A stretch of DNA of 64,000 nt from CAWUKT01 sp964352215 (GTDB taxonomy: Bacteria; Bacteroidota; Bacteroidia; J057; JADKCL01), in assembly GCA_964352215.1 (NCBI GenBank), contig CAYGRE010000008.1, positions 33,152 to 97,151 of the forward strand, in the 5' to 3' direction. The notes under the pieces are model-generated. The model saw only the letters and a program-made list of their open reading frames with translations, did no database searches and was not told the origin of the DNA. Each line of letters starts with the position of its first letter. The stretch's first letter is position 1. Below, in pieces: positions 53,895 through 63,211 of the stretch. Made by a program: the position numbers and the translations under genes.

Positions 53895-55982
53895 TTATTG
53901 CTCCATTTCATCGATCCAGGCTATGATCCGATCCCGGTCGGCTGCTGACAAATCTCTGGTTACCGGCATGTGCTGAATGTCTTCCAGGGGTTTGCTAAGT
54001 AAATTCTGGACCAGGTTTCTATATTGGGTGCCAGACGGCCCCTCAAAACTTTTCGGATTGGCAAGGAATGACATGATCGGGTAGATCCTCCCGTATTGTT
54101 GCAGTGTGGTGAGGCCGGGTTCAAGAGCTTCCTGCCCAAAAACCTTAACACTAATCACATCATTGGTATCCTGAACCAGTTCTTGTTTGTCGTTTCCTTT
54201 GAACAGATGGTAGTCAAGGAAATAGACCTGGCCATTCAATGGTCCCCGGGGATTGCCAGGAGAAGTACACTTAAGTTCAAAAGAGGCAACACCATTTATG
54301 ACATCTGCACTTTGAGAGAAGGACAAGGCATCCTGGGGTATTGACAAATTTGCAATGCCAGGGGTGCCACCTGTTCCAGCAGTCTGGCTGATATAGGCAA
54401 GGGCCTGTTCTGGATTTTTCATCTTCAATTTGATCCTAAACCCATCCGGGATGGGCTTGCCAAATTTCAAGGCATAGATTTTCAGGCCAGCAGAATCCCC
54501 TCCCAGCTTGTCAGGTGAACCAGGCACTCCGGGATTCATTCGGTAGACGAATTTATCCGCCCGGATAGAATACCCGTTCTGGTTTTCCTGCAAAAAGATT
54601 TTCGTTGGATTTCCTGCGGAATCACAAGAAACGAGCCCTAGGGGGGTGTCCTCATAACCATGACTGAGTTGGTGAGAGAAGAACCCCGCATTGCTTAGTA
54701 GAAAATTCCGTTTAGAATATGGGATTTGAACCAATTTCTCACAGCTCCCCAAATCAATTTTTCCTCCTCTAAATGCAACCAGCCACAGGTCGTTTAACTC
54801 AGCCACAAATGGGTGTGTTCCTGGAAGCTTGGTAGGAAGGGAGTTGCCCAGATTGATGGTGAGGTGGTTGTTCTGGTCAATAAGAAAGGGAGCATAGTAA
54901 CAAGTCGACTCTCTTTTTGGTCCGGATCCTGTCACATTTATATAGGGTCTCAACACGCGTGAAGGAACGAAGTAGGTAGGTGCTTCCTTGCAGGAAAGAC
55001 CAATGGTGCCAGTGATAGTTCCATGAGGGAAGGGGTTATTCGTGGCAGGAATATATGGCATTTGGGTCCGTTTCATGATAAGGCCTTCGAGTGGACCAAC
55101 TGTTGATCCGCCAGTTTCACTTTCATAGGGTTTTAGAATCCTCTTCAATAGGAATAGTAAGAATCGTTTTGTCGGAATTCCCCCTTTGGGGTTGTTTTTT
55201 GGGACCGATTGATTCCATTTTTTAAACTGTTCAGGTATATACTGGCGAAATTCTTTCAGTGGTTCGAGTAAAATCAGGACTTCTTCAGGAACATATTTGC
55301 CATCTTCATCTTCAATTGCCATGGCTTTGAAAGTATCATCATTGAATAAATACACCTTGGGAGCGTTGTTGTGTTCGTTGGTATTGAAATTGAGAGACAG
55401 GGCTGTTGGGCCACTGGCTTTTAACATTTTTATGAACCGACTATTTGAGGTGTTATCAGCTACTTTAATCTCATCCATATTGGCCTGGTATACAGCGGAC
55501 CCACTTGCAGAACTTTGAGGTGCGTTTTGTCCTTGACTTTGCAGCCAGATCCCACAGAAAGGAGTAGGGGCCAACTTTCCGGAAATCACAGTCAACCCTT
55601 CACCAGTCTTATCCCCAATCTTTATGGCTATCCTTAAACCCCAAATCTCTGAAACATTTTGCTGCATCGGATCGAGGTCTACGATTGCCGCATCGATGTG
55701 AAATCCAGCATTGTCAGAGGAAACCACCTCAGCACCAATGATTGGATCTTCTTCTGGGGTAGATGCACTCTCTCCAGGTCCGTATTCTACAAGGGTCACT
55801 TTGCAGCTAACAAAGGCAAAACCTCCGTCACCACGCGGATTCCAATAGAGGGCGACGTTCTTCAGATCGTGAGGGAGAAAGTAGTTTTTCGGATCATAAT
55901 TCAGGGGGGTGTTGTTGAGGGTAGCAGGGTTTGCCAAAAACTGACCTGAAAAATGGATTCTGGGGTAATCTAGATAGCTCAT
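53895..55982 (-). CDS. VioB/RebD N-terminal-domain-like protein (stand-alone)
   Basis: 695 residues, no signal peptide. The N-terminus MSYLDYPRIHFSGQFLANPA closely resembles the remembered start of VioB (violacein pathway, MSILDFPRIHFRGW). The C-terminus YGRIYPIMSFLANP and HMPVTRDLSAADRDRIIAWI resembles the remembered VioB segment just before its ferritin-like catalytic domain (YPFMS..., MPSTRELS). The protein thus seems to be the whole VioB N-terminal half without the iminophenylpyruvate-dimer-forming domain. The role of that half is poorly understood. No indole oxidase or ferritin-like partner is in the window. It lies between the 314-residue gene and the CxxCH gene on one transcript. Confidence 0.6.
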   Translation of the reverse strand: MSYLDYPRIHFSGQFLANPATLNNTPLNYDPKNYFLPHDLKNVALYWNPRGDGGFAFVSCKVTLVEYGPGESASTPEEDPIIGAEVVSSDNAGFHIDAAIVDLDPMQQNVSEIWGLRIAIKIGDKTGEGLTVISGKLAPTPFCGIWLQSQGQNAPQSSASGSAVYQANMDEIKVADNTSNSRFIKMLKASGPTALSLNFNTNEHNNAPKVYLFNDDTFKAMAIEDEDGKYVPEEVLILLEPLKEFRQYIPEQFKKWNQSVPKNNPKGGIPTKRFLLFLLKRILKPYESETGGSTVGPLEGLIMKRTQMPYIPATNNPFPHGTITGTIGLSCKEAPTYFVPSRVLRPYINVTGSGPKRESTCYYAPFLIDQNNHLTINLGNSLPTKLPGTHPFVAELNDLWLVAFRGGKIDLGSCEKLVQIPYSKRNFLLSNAGFFSHQLSHGYEDTPLGLVSCDSAGNPTKIFLQENQNGYSIRADKFVYRMNPGVPGSPDKLGGDSAGLKIYALKFGKPIPDGFRIKLKMKNPEQALAYISQTAGTGGTPGIANLSIPQDALSFSQSADVINGVASFELKCTSPGNPRGPLNGQVYFLDYHLFKGNDKQELVQDTNDVISVKVFGQEALEPGLTTLQQYGRIYPIMSFLANPKSFEGPSGTQYRNLVQNLLSKPLEDIQHMPVTRDLSAADRDRIIAWIDEMEQ

Positions 55983-56075
55983 GAGAAGATTGATAGGAGG
56001 TTTACAATTGCAATAAAAGTAGACTCCCCAAATTCTTAGAGCATGTACATTATCAGCCTATTGTCACCTCAAGGT

Positions 56076-57020
56076 TTAATAATGAGACCTGTGAAACGGA
56101 TCAAGATCCATCGTGCCAAGCATCACGATCCCATCATTTTTGATAAGGTGCATCCTGAGTGTAAGACCAAGGTTGCCGCCGATGGGAATACTGCTTGCCA
56201 CATAAGGGGCTCCTGATAAATCATAGACGATTCCCTTTCTATAAATGATTTTAGGGGTAAAATCGTCCGGGAAGGAATTATCTTTCTCATGAGAGCATTT
56301 GCCTGCAAGGAGGTGGTGGCCGGGGTCACGGTCGGATCGCTCAAGTGTGACAGGGGGTATTGGTTGCCAAATGTCGAACCATGATACCTGAGTTGGGGCA
56401 CTGGGCGAAAATGTACATTTCTTAGGCTCAAGGTTTCTACATGGTATTTTTTTAAATTCTGCAAGAGAATCGACAGGAGATGAGCCCCCGCCTGGGATTA
56501 AAAGGTATGGGTTTTCATTTCCGGGGCCAGGATTCAAATACTTCAAGGAAACAACCTCAACAGAATTTGTAGATGAATTGTGAATTCTACTCCATTCGAT
56601 TTCCCCACCATCTCCTTCATCCAGAAAGCTTATCTTTTCGATTAAGTAACTGCCTCCGTAATGACCATGACTGATTTCAGACCCGAAGATCGTAAGATCG
56701 CAACCCGTTGTGGGAGGAGTTTCAGGGTTGTCGAAAGGCCGTTGCAAAACCCATAATTCTGGAACAAGATTGCCTCCGCCATACCAGAGATAGGTGTAAT
56801 TCGCCAATTTATTAAATCTAAGGACGAGGGCTTCATTCAAATTGATCTGTGGATGCTTTAAATCCCAATACAAGCGGGGGATATAAACCTTTGAAAGAAT
56901 ATAGCTCAAATTGCTTTCAAGCACACAGGTCTCCACCTGTTCCCATATTCCAGACGAACAGTTCCATTGATCAATGGAACATCCTGGGTCCATCGTAACA
57001 GTTGTGAGCTTCCACGCCAT
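56076..57020 (-). CDS. Uncharacterised Cys-rich protein, first gene of VioB-like operon
   Basis: 314 residues. No signal peptide or membrane helix. Seven or more cysteines, including DPGCSIDQWNCSSGIWEQVE, TTGCDLTIFGSEISHGHYGG and CRNLEPKKC. Many Trp, Tyr and Pro, with predicted beta structure (YTYLWYGGGNLVPELWVL, GLTLRMHLIKNDGIVMLG). I do not recognise it. It starts the minus-strand run toward the VioB-like and CxxCH genes, 93 bases before the VioB-like start. It is divergent from the 470-residue helical protein, with 163 bases between them. Confidence 0.6.
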   Translation of the reverse strand: MAWKLTTVTMDPGCSIDQWNCSSGIWEQVETCVLESNLSYILSKVYIPRLYWDLKHPQINLNEALVLRFNKLANYTYLWYGGGNLVPELWVLQRPFDNPETPPTTGCDLTIFGSEISHGHYGGSYLIEKISFLDEGDGGEIEWSRIHNSSTNSVEVVSLKYLNPGPGNENPYLLIPGGGSSPVDSLAEFKKIPCRNLEPKKCTFSPSAPTQVSWFDIWQPIPPVTLERSDRDPGHHLLAGKCSHEKDNSFPDDFTPKIIYRKGIVYDLSGAPYVASSIPIGGNLGLTLRMHLIKNDGIVMLGTMDLDPFHRSHY

Positions 57021-57183
57021 ATCAAGATTGGGTTAAGTAGTAAGTAGGATTGCTTTCTAAACCAAGATACCATATCCTCAAAAAAACGCCAAAACTACAT
57101 GAACATTTGCAGGGCATTGTTATTGGTTTTATTTTCAGTGTAATACCAATTACCGGATAAATTGTAGCGAGGCTTTATATTTT

Positions 57184-58596
57184 ATGACCGAGTCCAAGCT
57201 GGAATATTTTCTTCACCGACTGGGAGATTCCGAAAGGAAGGTTTTTCAGGCCCAATTGTTGGAGAGCAACTCGAAGTCAGATCAGGTGCTCGGAAGGCTG
57301 ATGGAGTTGATTGTAAAGGGAGAAAAAAGCAAAGAAGAGATATATCAAACCCTCTATCCTGAAAAGCCAGTTTCGTTGGGGAACTATCGCAACTTACGCT
57401 CTAAGTTGTTTACCAAGTTGATGGATTTTCTTGCCTATCGACAGTTCCTGGATTCACCGGAAAAAACCCTGTTCCTTGCCAGGGCTTTGAATAAGATGAA
57501 CGCTACTCGATATTTTCCTTCATTAGTGAAAAGGTACGTTTCAAATGGTCCCAAAAGACTAAGTCTGGATCAGGCTGATATTGACAATCGGTTGCACGCT
57601 GAATTCCTGCAACATGAAAAATCGGTTGAAGGAAGGAAGGGGCTCCCGCTGGAAGAATTGATTGAGAATTCTGAAGAGGCTTTTGTAGCAAAGATGCTGT
57701 ATTATGCCCTTGCTCACCATGAGGCCCACGGGATGTACAAAAACTTGAGAGAGACACCTCCCCTCAAGTTGTGGCCTTCGATTATGCAAAACCTGGAGAA
57801 CGGAAATTGGCAGGAAACTCCTCTGGTCTGGATTTATTACAGCTTGGTAAAATTGGTCCAGGAACCAGATGTGGGTGCGCATCTTACCGAATCAAAGTCT
57901 TTGCTGACTGCTTTCGGAGCGCAAATCGACCGGCAAGAAGTCCAGCAGATGTATACGGTAGCCCTCAATCATTGCATTCGGACTTTTAACCATGGGAATG
58001 AAGGATATTTACCAGAAATATTCCACCTCTACCAGGAAATGCTCGATCGGAACCTATTGGTCAACAATAACAGGATCAGTGCCTGGCATTTCAAATCGAT
58101 TGTAGGGAATGCAATTCGCATGAAAGAGAGCGGATGGGCCAGGGAATTTATGTTGGAGTACGGGAAGTACCTTCCTGCTCAATTCAGAGAAAACCTCCTG
58201 AACTATTGCCAGGGTATGCTCGCATTTGACGATGGCAACTTTGGAGAAGCTGAGTCATTGATGAACCAGGTGCTAGAAGATTTTGAAGACCCATTTTTTG
58301 GATTGGATGCACGGTCCTGGCTGCTTCGAATCTATTATGAAACAAAGAATGAAACTGGTATGGAGGCTTTGACTAACTCCTTTCGATTGTTCATACGCCG
58401 CCACCGCCACTTGTCCTCCGAACGGCTCCGAAATTACCAGGAGTTCATTCGTTTCTACAGGAGGCTGACTGCTCTTGCACCGGGCAAGACATCCCAAGCC
58501 TTGAAATTACAATCAGAGATTTTGGACTCGCCGTATCATGCAGGGCGAAACTGGCTCCTTGAAAAACTGAACAAATGGCTACCAGAAACAGAGTGA
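57184..58596 (+). CDS. Helical repeat protein A (TPR-like), divergent from the VioB-like operon
   Basis: 470 residues, no signal peptide, almost entirely helical. The N-terminal segment (about 1-90) has the pattern LEYFLHRLGDSERKVFQ, then LGNYRNLRSKLFTKLMDFL. The rest resembles degenerate TPR/SEL repeats (FDDGNFGEAESLMNQVLEDF, WLLRIYYETKNETGMEALT). The protein at 59790-61283 has the same layout and similar N-terminal phrases (LVQSLDKSERRYFQLF, STTKTRLYDAILKSLRLL), so the two look paralogous. Such proteins usually mediate protein contacts; a regulatory or scaffolding role for the divergent operon is possible but unproven. Confidence 0.72.
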   Translation: MTESKLEYFLHRLGDSERKVFQAQLLESNSKSDQVLGRLMELIVKGEKSKEEIYQTLYPEKPVSLGNYRNLRSKLFTKLMDFLAYRQFLDSPEKTLFLARALNKMNATRYFPSLVKRYVSNGPKRLSLDQADIDNRLHAEFLQHEKSVEGRKGLPLEELIENSEEAFVAKMLYYALAHHEAHGMYKNLRETPPLKLWPSIMQNLENGNWQETPLVWIYYSLVKLVQEPDVGAHLTESKSLLTAFGAQIDRQEVQQMYTVALNHCIRTFNHGNEGYLPEIFHLYQEMLDRNLLVNNNRISAWHFKSIVGNAIRMKESGWAREFMLEYGKYLPAQFRENLLNYCQGMLAFDDGNFGEAESLMNQVLEDFEDPFFGLDARSWLLRIYYETKNETGMEALTNSFRLFIRRHRHLSSERLRNYQEFIRFYRRLTALAPGKTSQALKLQSEILDSPYHAGRNWLLEKLNKWLPETE

Positions 58597-58623
58597 AGAT
58601 GCCTCGCAAGCGGAGACATCTTC
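58595..58623 (+). terminator. Weak terminator-like hairpin
   Basis: GAAGATG/CATCTTC (58595-58601 and 58617-58623), starting at the stop of the helical repeat gene, followed by AGTTTTG. The T run is short. Confidence 0.4.
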
Positions 58624-58693
58624 AGTTTTGGGAAAGGATTCAGCCATCGAAGCGGTTTGGGAGTTTGCCTCCATCAATTGGCCTTCACCTCGT

Positions 58694-59533
58694 TTATCTC
58701 TTGATGATCTTGACCCTTTTCAATGTGGTTTGATCTTTGAGAACGGTTAGAAAATAGGCTCCCGGATGGAATCCAGAAAGATTCAGCTCTTCATTTGAGA
58801 CCATGAGTGACCGAAGTAGTAAGTTGCCGGATAGGTCATATAGGAAGATTTCCACTTGTTCGGGGGGGGAGTTGTAGAATTTCAGGCGGTCCTGGCAAGG
58901 GTTGGGATAAACGGCAAGTGAGGATTCGTTTATTTCCGGGGAGGGTAGAAAATGTTTCATATCCAGGTTTTCTTCTACAATCAGACCTCCATCCAGCGCT
59001 ACAATTACTTCATTGGTCAGTATGGGTTCGTCCCCAACCACAAAATTGACTTTGATCACCCAACCGTTTCCAGATTGAAAAGCGGAGTCTTCTCGTGCCA
59101 AGGTCCACTGTGCGGCAATTCCCGACTGATCTTCTAGCAAGGTCACTGATAACTCGGAAGGAATCCCCAACCAGCTCTGATCTGGAACGAGGTGTTCAGA
59201 GGCTGGGTCCAGCGTAATTCTACTGTCCCAACCCAGATCAAATTGCGCCCCCAAACACTCCTGAGATCCTGCGGTCTTTAGATGTAGTTTGACCGAAAAC
59301 TGCTCGTCTGCGTGTAAAGTGTCATTGGTGCTACAGATTTGATACCCGACCTGAAAGGAGTCCAGATCAGTCCAGTTGACAGGACAAGACTGACCGAGGG
59401 CGATTTGAAGGCCCAATACACCCATAAAAATTGCCCAGATGGAGAGGGTACGAGATGAATCCAAGAGACATACGAATCCCTTTTGCGGCTGGATACCTGG
59501 TATCCAGCTGCATACATTGCTTAAATTTCGCAT
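58694..59533 (-). CDS. Secreted cohesin-like protein with T9SS type A domain
   Basis: 279 residues from the longest start; an ATG at about 59425 (MGVLGLQIALGQ) gives a cleaner signal peptide, so the true N-terminus is uncertain. The mature part (about 50-190) resembles a cohesin-like beta-sandwich: DEQFSVKLHLKTAGSQECLG, AQFDLGWDSRITLDP and GWVIKVNFVVGDEPILTNEV. The tail is a T9SS type A domain: LAVYPNPCQDRLKFYN, YDLSGNLLLRSL, HPGAYFLTVLKD. It sits between the two helical repeat genes and may be unrelated to them. Confidence 0.75.
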   Translation of the reverse strand: MRNLSNVCSWIPGIQPQKGFVCLLDSSRTLSIWAIFMGVLGLQIALGQSCPVNWTDLDSFQVGYQICSTNDTLHADEQFSVKLHLKTAGSQECLGAQFDLGWDSRITLDPASEHLVPDQSWLGIPSELSVTLLEDQSGIAAQWTLAREDSAFQSGNGWVIKVNFVVGDEPILTNEVIVALDGGLIVEENLDMKHFLPSPEINESSLAVYPNPCQDRLKFYNSPPEQVEIFLYDLSGNLLLRSLMVSNEELNLSGFHPGAYFLTVLKDQTTLKRVKIIKR

Positions 59534-59789
59534 ACCATGTTAGCTCACCGGTGGTGACGGTTCATGCCTGATCTGACCAGACCAGGATCAACTGTCAGCC
59601 GGTAATAAATTTGATTTAATAGTGAATAAACAATGCCAAGATGGGGGCTGGTGAAGAGTTAGAAAACCCTGTTTATTTGAGAAACTTCATTTCCAAATTT
59701 TCAATGCGATGAGTGATTTTGACAGTTTTAGTGGCATTAAACTGAAATGAGGGATACGGTTAACTTCAATTATTGCGCTTTAAAGAGAG

Positions 59790-61283
59790 TTATTTCTCTC
59801 TTTCGATCTCTAATATTGAATGGATACTGCAACGATTGATCCGGCTTTTGGCCCACATCCAAAGTTCTACAAGGCCAGGAAGATTCTTGCTTTGCTCATT
59901 CCTTCTCTTCAAGTCTAAAAAACTCTCCAGGTTCAAGATCCACCGATCCCGATCGGTTGGGGTTTTCGCAAAAATATACTGCTGTAAGCATTGGGTGATC
60001 TCCAACTCAAGACCTTTGTGAGATTTAGTTTTCTGGATTCTCCTCAAGGAATTTCGGATCAGGTTCTCGGCTGTCTCAAGGTCTCCCTGCTGGATCAGGA
60101 TAGCGAGTTGGAGCAAACGGGCACCTCGCCGCAAGTCTTTTCTGATATGGTTGCTGCTGCTGCCAATGAGTTTGAGCACCCAATAGTTACTTTTGGAAAA
60201 CTGGTCATTGATGAAATGGAAAGTCGCCAGGTTATAAGCAATGCTCAGCCAATGATTAATTTCAATTTTCCCTTCAGATACATTGAGCCATTGCTCGATC
60301 TTGTTTATTTGCGGTACCACGGCCTGGTATTCAGAAAAATGGAGATGGAATATCAATGAGGCTGAATTTCGGATCCGGTTAAAGCGTATCCTCTGTGCCC
60401 TGTTCAGCGATCCTGGAGTTTTTAAGTTTTCAAGGCTTTCCCCAATTGCTTGATCCATTATATAAAGGCGACAATTGATATAGTTGTTGAGGCTGGAAAG
60501 GTAGATCTCCGGTTCTGTTTGGATCCAATCTGGGTGTTTTTTCCAGAATTCAAACAATGTTTCACAATAGGGCAATGCCTCAAACGGATTCCCCAGAGAG
60601 AGGCGTCCCAGCCCATTGGCATTGTAGAAGCGAATCTCAGCCCGGAGACTACTTCCCTGGGCCAGGGTGCGCAGTTCTGCCTGGTCGAGGATGTCCTTGA
60701 TCCGTTGGTTTCCGTCACGGTACCTGATCAGTAACCGGATATGGTCATGCAACATAGAAACCTGACCCTCATAACTCATTGCTGCCAGCGTTCGCTCCTG
60801 TCCTTCCCATGGTTCCGGCATAACCTTCCGGGGAGGTTCAAGCAATAGGATCTGTCGGTGCCATTGTTGGATTTGCAATAGGATTTCGGGCAATCGGAAT
60901 TCCTGAGCCATCTTTTCCAGCCTTTTGAGCCGCTTCTTCATCGCTCCATATTGACCCTTTTGAAAGAGAATCTTAATGTCTTCCAGCATCACCCGAAGCC
61001 TTGATTCGGGTTGTTTTCCCTCCTGAAGAAGCCGTAAACTTTTCAGAATCGCATCGTAGAGGCGGGTTTTGGTAGTTGAGACGTTGCCCTTCCAGCGGAA
61101 CCCTTCCACCTCTTTTTGAAATTGTTCCGGGTCCCATTCTTTCATCCTTGCAAGCAAATTGAACAACTCGATATAGCTGGTATTGGCCCTGTTACCTGTC
61201 AAGCCCGCAAACAATTGGAAGTACCGACGTTCAGATTTGTCCAGGCTTTGGACCAATTGGTGAAGTTCATCTTTTTTTTTCAT
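59790..61283 (-). CDS. Helical repeat protein B (TPR-like), divergent from CxxCH copy B
   Basis: 497 residues, no signal peptide, Lys/Arg/Leu-rich and helical. The N-terminus KKDELHQLVQSLDKSERRYF and the segment STTKTRLYDAILKSLRLL mirror those of the protein at 57184. Helix-turn-helix repeats such as GQYGAMKKRLKRLEKMAQEF, GNPFEALPYCETLFEFWKKH and GDLETAENLIRNSLRRI suggest degenerate TPRs. It is divergent from the CxxCH protein at 61443, with 159 bases between start codons. That is the same arrangement as helical protein A with its operon. The function is unknown. Confidence 0.72.
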   Translation of the reverse strand: MKKKDELHQLVQSLDKSERRYFQLFAGLTGNRANTSYIELFNLLARMKEWDPEQFQKEVEGFRWKGNVSTTKTRLYDAILKSLRLLQEGKQPESRLRVMLEDIKILFQKGQYGAMKKRLKRLEKMAQEFRLPEILLQIQQWHRQILLLEPPRKVMPEPWEGQERTLAAMSYEGQVSMLHDHIRLLIRYRDGNQRIKDILDQAELRTLAQGSSLRAEIRFYNANGLGRLSLGNPFEALPYCETLFEFWKKHPDWIQTEPEIYLSSLNNYINCRLYIMDQAIGESLENLKTPGSLNRAQRIRFNRIRNSASLIFHLHFSEYQAVVPQINKIEQWLNVSEGKIEINHWLSIAYNLATFHFINDQFSKSNYWVLKLIGSSSNHIRKDLRRGARLLQLAILIQQGDLETAENLIRNSLRRIQKTKSHKGLELEITQCLQQYIFAKTPTDRDRWILNLESFLDLKRRNEQSKNLPGLVELWMWAKSRINRCSIHSILEIEREK

Positions 61284-61442
61284 AGGGGGCTCAGAGGGTA
61301 AGTAGTAGAAGACGAAGCCGGAATATCAAGGAGATAGAAAATAACGAATAACCTTATGAAATGCTGACAAACGCGAAATCTTGTACATGTTTCCAGGGGG
61401 ATGTAATTCTATTTTGGTGGGAACACACTCAAGACCAAAATT

Positions 61443-62900
61443 ATGCAAGACATTAAAAATTATGCTCTTATGGGGCTCGCTTCCCTTGCGGGCCTTGCTT
61501 TGTTGATCTACGGTTGTAGATCAACCCAGGGTTCAGGCCCATCCTTCAAGAATGAAACAGCAATCATTCCCCAACATTTTCCAGGTAAAACCACAACTGG
61601 AATTACCTTCCCCGAATACCCTTCCGTGATCTACGATTGGTTGAAGAATGAGGACACTTCTTCCATTGCTCAACATACATGGGGGATTTGGTCGGGATTG
61701 ACTTCGAAAACAGATCAGGTATATGGGGGGGACACCTTGCTGTTATTCGAAACCTGGATGGGAGCCCATGAAATCCGGGAAATCCTAGAGAGCGATGGAA
61801 ATGACATCAGCACCTATCCTTACCGAAAAACAAGCAGAACTCCTTTGAGTATTCCCACTCAACTTAGTCACGGAGTCCCTCTTGAAAATGACAGAGGAAG
61901 CGAATCCTTATCCAACTCAGTGGATAGGAAATTCCAAAGATTGGTAACGGTATGCTACAGCCCACCTTCAGCTGAATTCGCCATCAACAACCGGATTTTT
62001 GATCCCAAGGTTCTGCTTGAATACAAGCCAGAGAATGGAGAAATTGGTGCCATGCCTTCCTTCCCCAGCAATTCCATCAACATTAAGCCAACTTATTTTA
62101 CCGTTGCCAACAAAGGAACCGATCCGATTGTCCTACCTATATGGCCGGGGCCACCTGATACCATCGCCAAGATTACAGGTTGGGATACATTTTGGCAGTA
62201 CGTCTTTATCGACCCAACCAATAGCCAGCCAGCCAATAAGATTCCTGTCCTGGCTGATAGTATGGATGCAACCGGAGAAACCCAAAAGCGAGCAACTGTC
62301 AATCTGAATGATTTCATTTACTTCTATGCAGATTCTGCCATGGCGAATCAATTCAACAACGAACAAGGTTCCGATTCTATAAGCCCTGGTGATCTGGCCA
62401 TATTGGTAGGAATGCATGTGACAACAAAAGAAATTCAAAACTGGACTTGGCAAACCTTTTTCTGGGCACCAGACCCCCAAAACCCACCTTTTCCGAGTTC
62501 AAGTTTCACCGCAGGGCATCGACTTCCAAAGACCCAATTGTCCAGTGCAGCTCAACACTATGCAGCAGTACCAGTCTACAATATGGTATGGCCCAACCAA
62601 CCGATCAATGGCGGAACGAACACTGGAGTGAGTCCCCTGATAGGGTACAATCCTTACCTGGAAGCTGAATTGAATAAGTTCACCGTTTACGATTCGTTGA
62701 ACCCGAAATTTATCTATGGAGTCCGAAGTAATTGCATGAGTTGTCATTCCTTGGCCGCCTATAAATTTGAAGGTCAATCTGATTTTCGCTATTCAGGTGA
62801 CCAGTACATCTCACGGAACTCTTCTCTTTTCAATGGATATGTGCAGTTAGATTTCGCCTGGTCTGTCCTGGCAGAGGCAATTGAATTTAAAAAGAAGTAG
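61443..62900 (+). CDS. CxxCH (haem-binding motif) lipoprotein, copy B
   Basis: 485 residues. A lipoprotein signal ends ALLIYGC at Cys 25. The body shares layout with the protein at 52433: PTYFTVANKGTD, then LAILVGMHVTTKEI, NWTWQTFFWAPDP, and a single CMSCH at about residues 431-435, here followed by about 50 residues ending DFAWSVLAEAIEFKKK. Exported, probably attached to a membrane, and able to bind one haem c if a cytochrome maturation system acts on it. No redox partner is adjacent. It is followed by a strong terminator, so it is monocistronic. Confidence 0.75.
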   Translation: MQDIKNYALMGLASLAGLALLIYGCRSTQGSGPSFKNETAIIPQHFPGKTTTGITFPEYPSVIYDWLKNEDTSSIAQHTWGIWSGLTSKTDQVYGGDTLLLFETWMGAHEIREILESDGNDISTYPYRKTSRTPLSIPTQLSHGVPLENDRGSESLSNSVDRKFQRLVTVCYSPPSAEFAINNRIFDPKVLLEYKPENGEIGAMPSFPSNSINIKPTYFTVANKGTDPIVLPIWPGPPDTIAKITGWDTFWQYVFIDPTNSQPANKIPVLADSMDATGETQKRATVNLNDFIYFYADSAMANQFNNEQGSDSISPGDLAILVGMHVTTKEIQNWTWQTFFWAPDPQNPPFPSSSFTAGHRLPKTQLSSAAQHYAAVPVYNMVWPNQPINGGTNTGVSPLIGYNPYLEAELNKFTVYDSLNPKFIYGVRSNCMSCHSLAAYKFEGQSDFRYSGDQYISRNSSLFNGYVQLDFAWSVLAEAIEFKKK

Positions 62901-63211
62901 TGTCCTGAGTCGATGAATCGGAGTATTGTCTCAGTTGAATATCCTATGGGAATCACCTGAGACAATACTTTTCCCTGTATCTCGCCTTTAGCAAATTAGG
63001 CCAAAACACATTTAAACCAGATTTGCCCTCCTTTTATGGGAATGGATTACGGTTTATTCTGCAAAATCCCACAATGTCCCAAAATCGAAAGCACTTGTCC
63101 CAAAGTCGCCAAAACCCACCTGACATGCGGCGTAATAATAGGTGTAAGCAAGCTGATCAATATATAACAGCTGCAAAATCAAAAATCATAAACACACCAA
63201 ATATTACGATC
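62901..63211. other. Intergenic region upstream of the DUF2914 gene
   Basis: 311 bases. It holds the terminator at 62922-62973. The frame of the next gene stays open upstream to 63023, but that extension is polar, lacks a signal sequence and would precede a perfect lipoprotein signal, so it is not counted as coding. No other element is seen. Confidence 0.5.
62922..62973 (+). terminator. Rho-independent terminator after CxxCH copy B
   Basis: A 13-bp perfect stem AGTATTGTCTCAG/CTGAGACAATACT (62922-62934 and 62957-62969) with a 22-base loop is followed by TTTTCCC. Confidence 0.8.
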
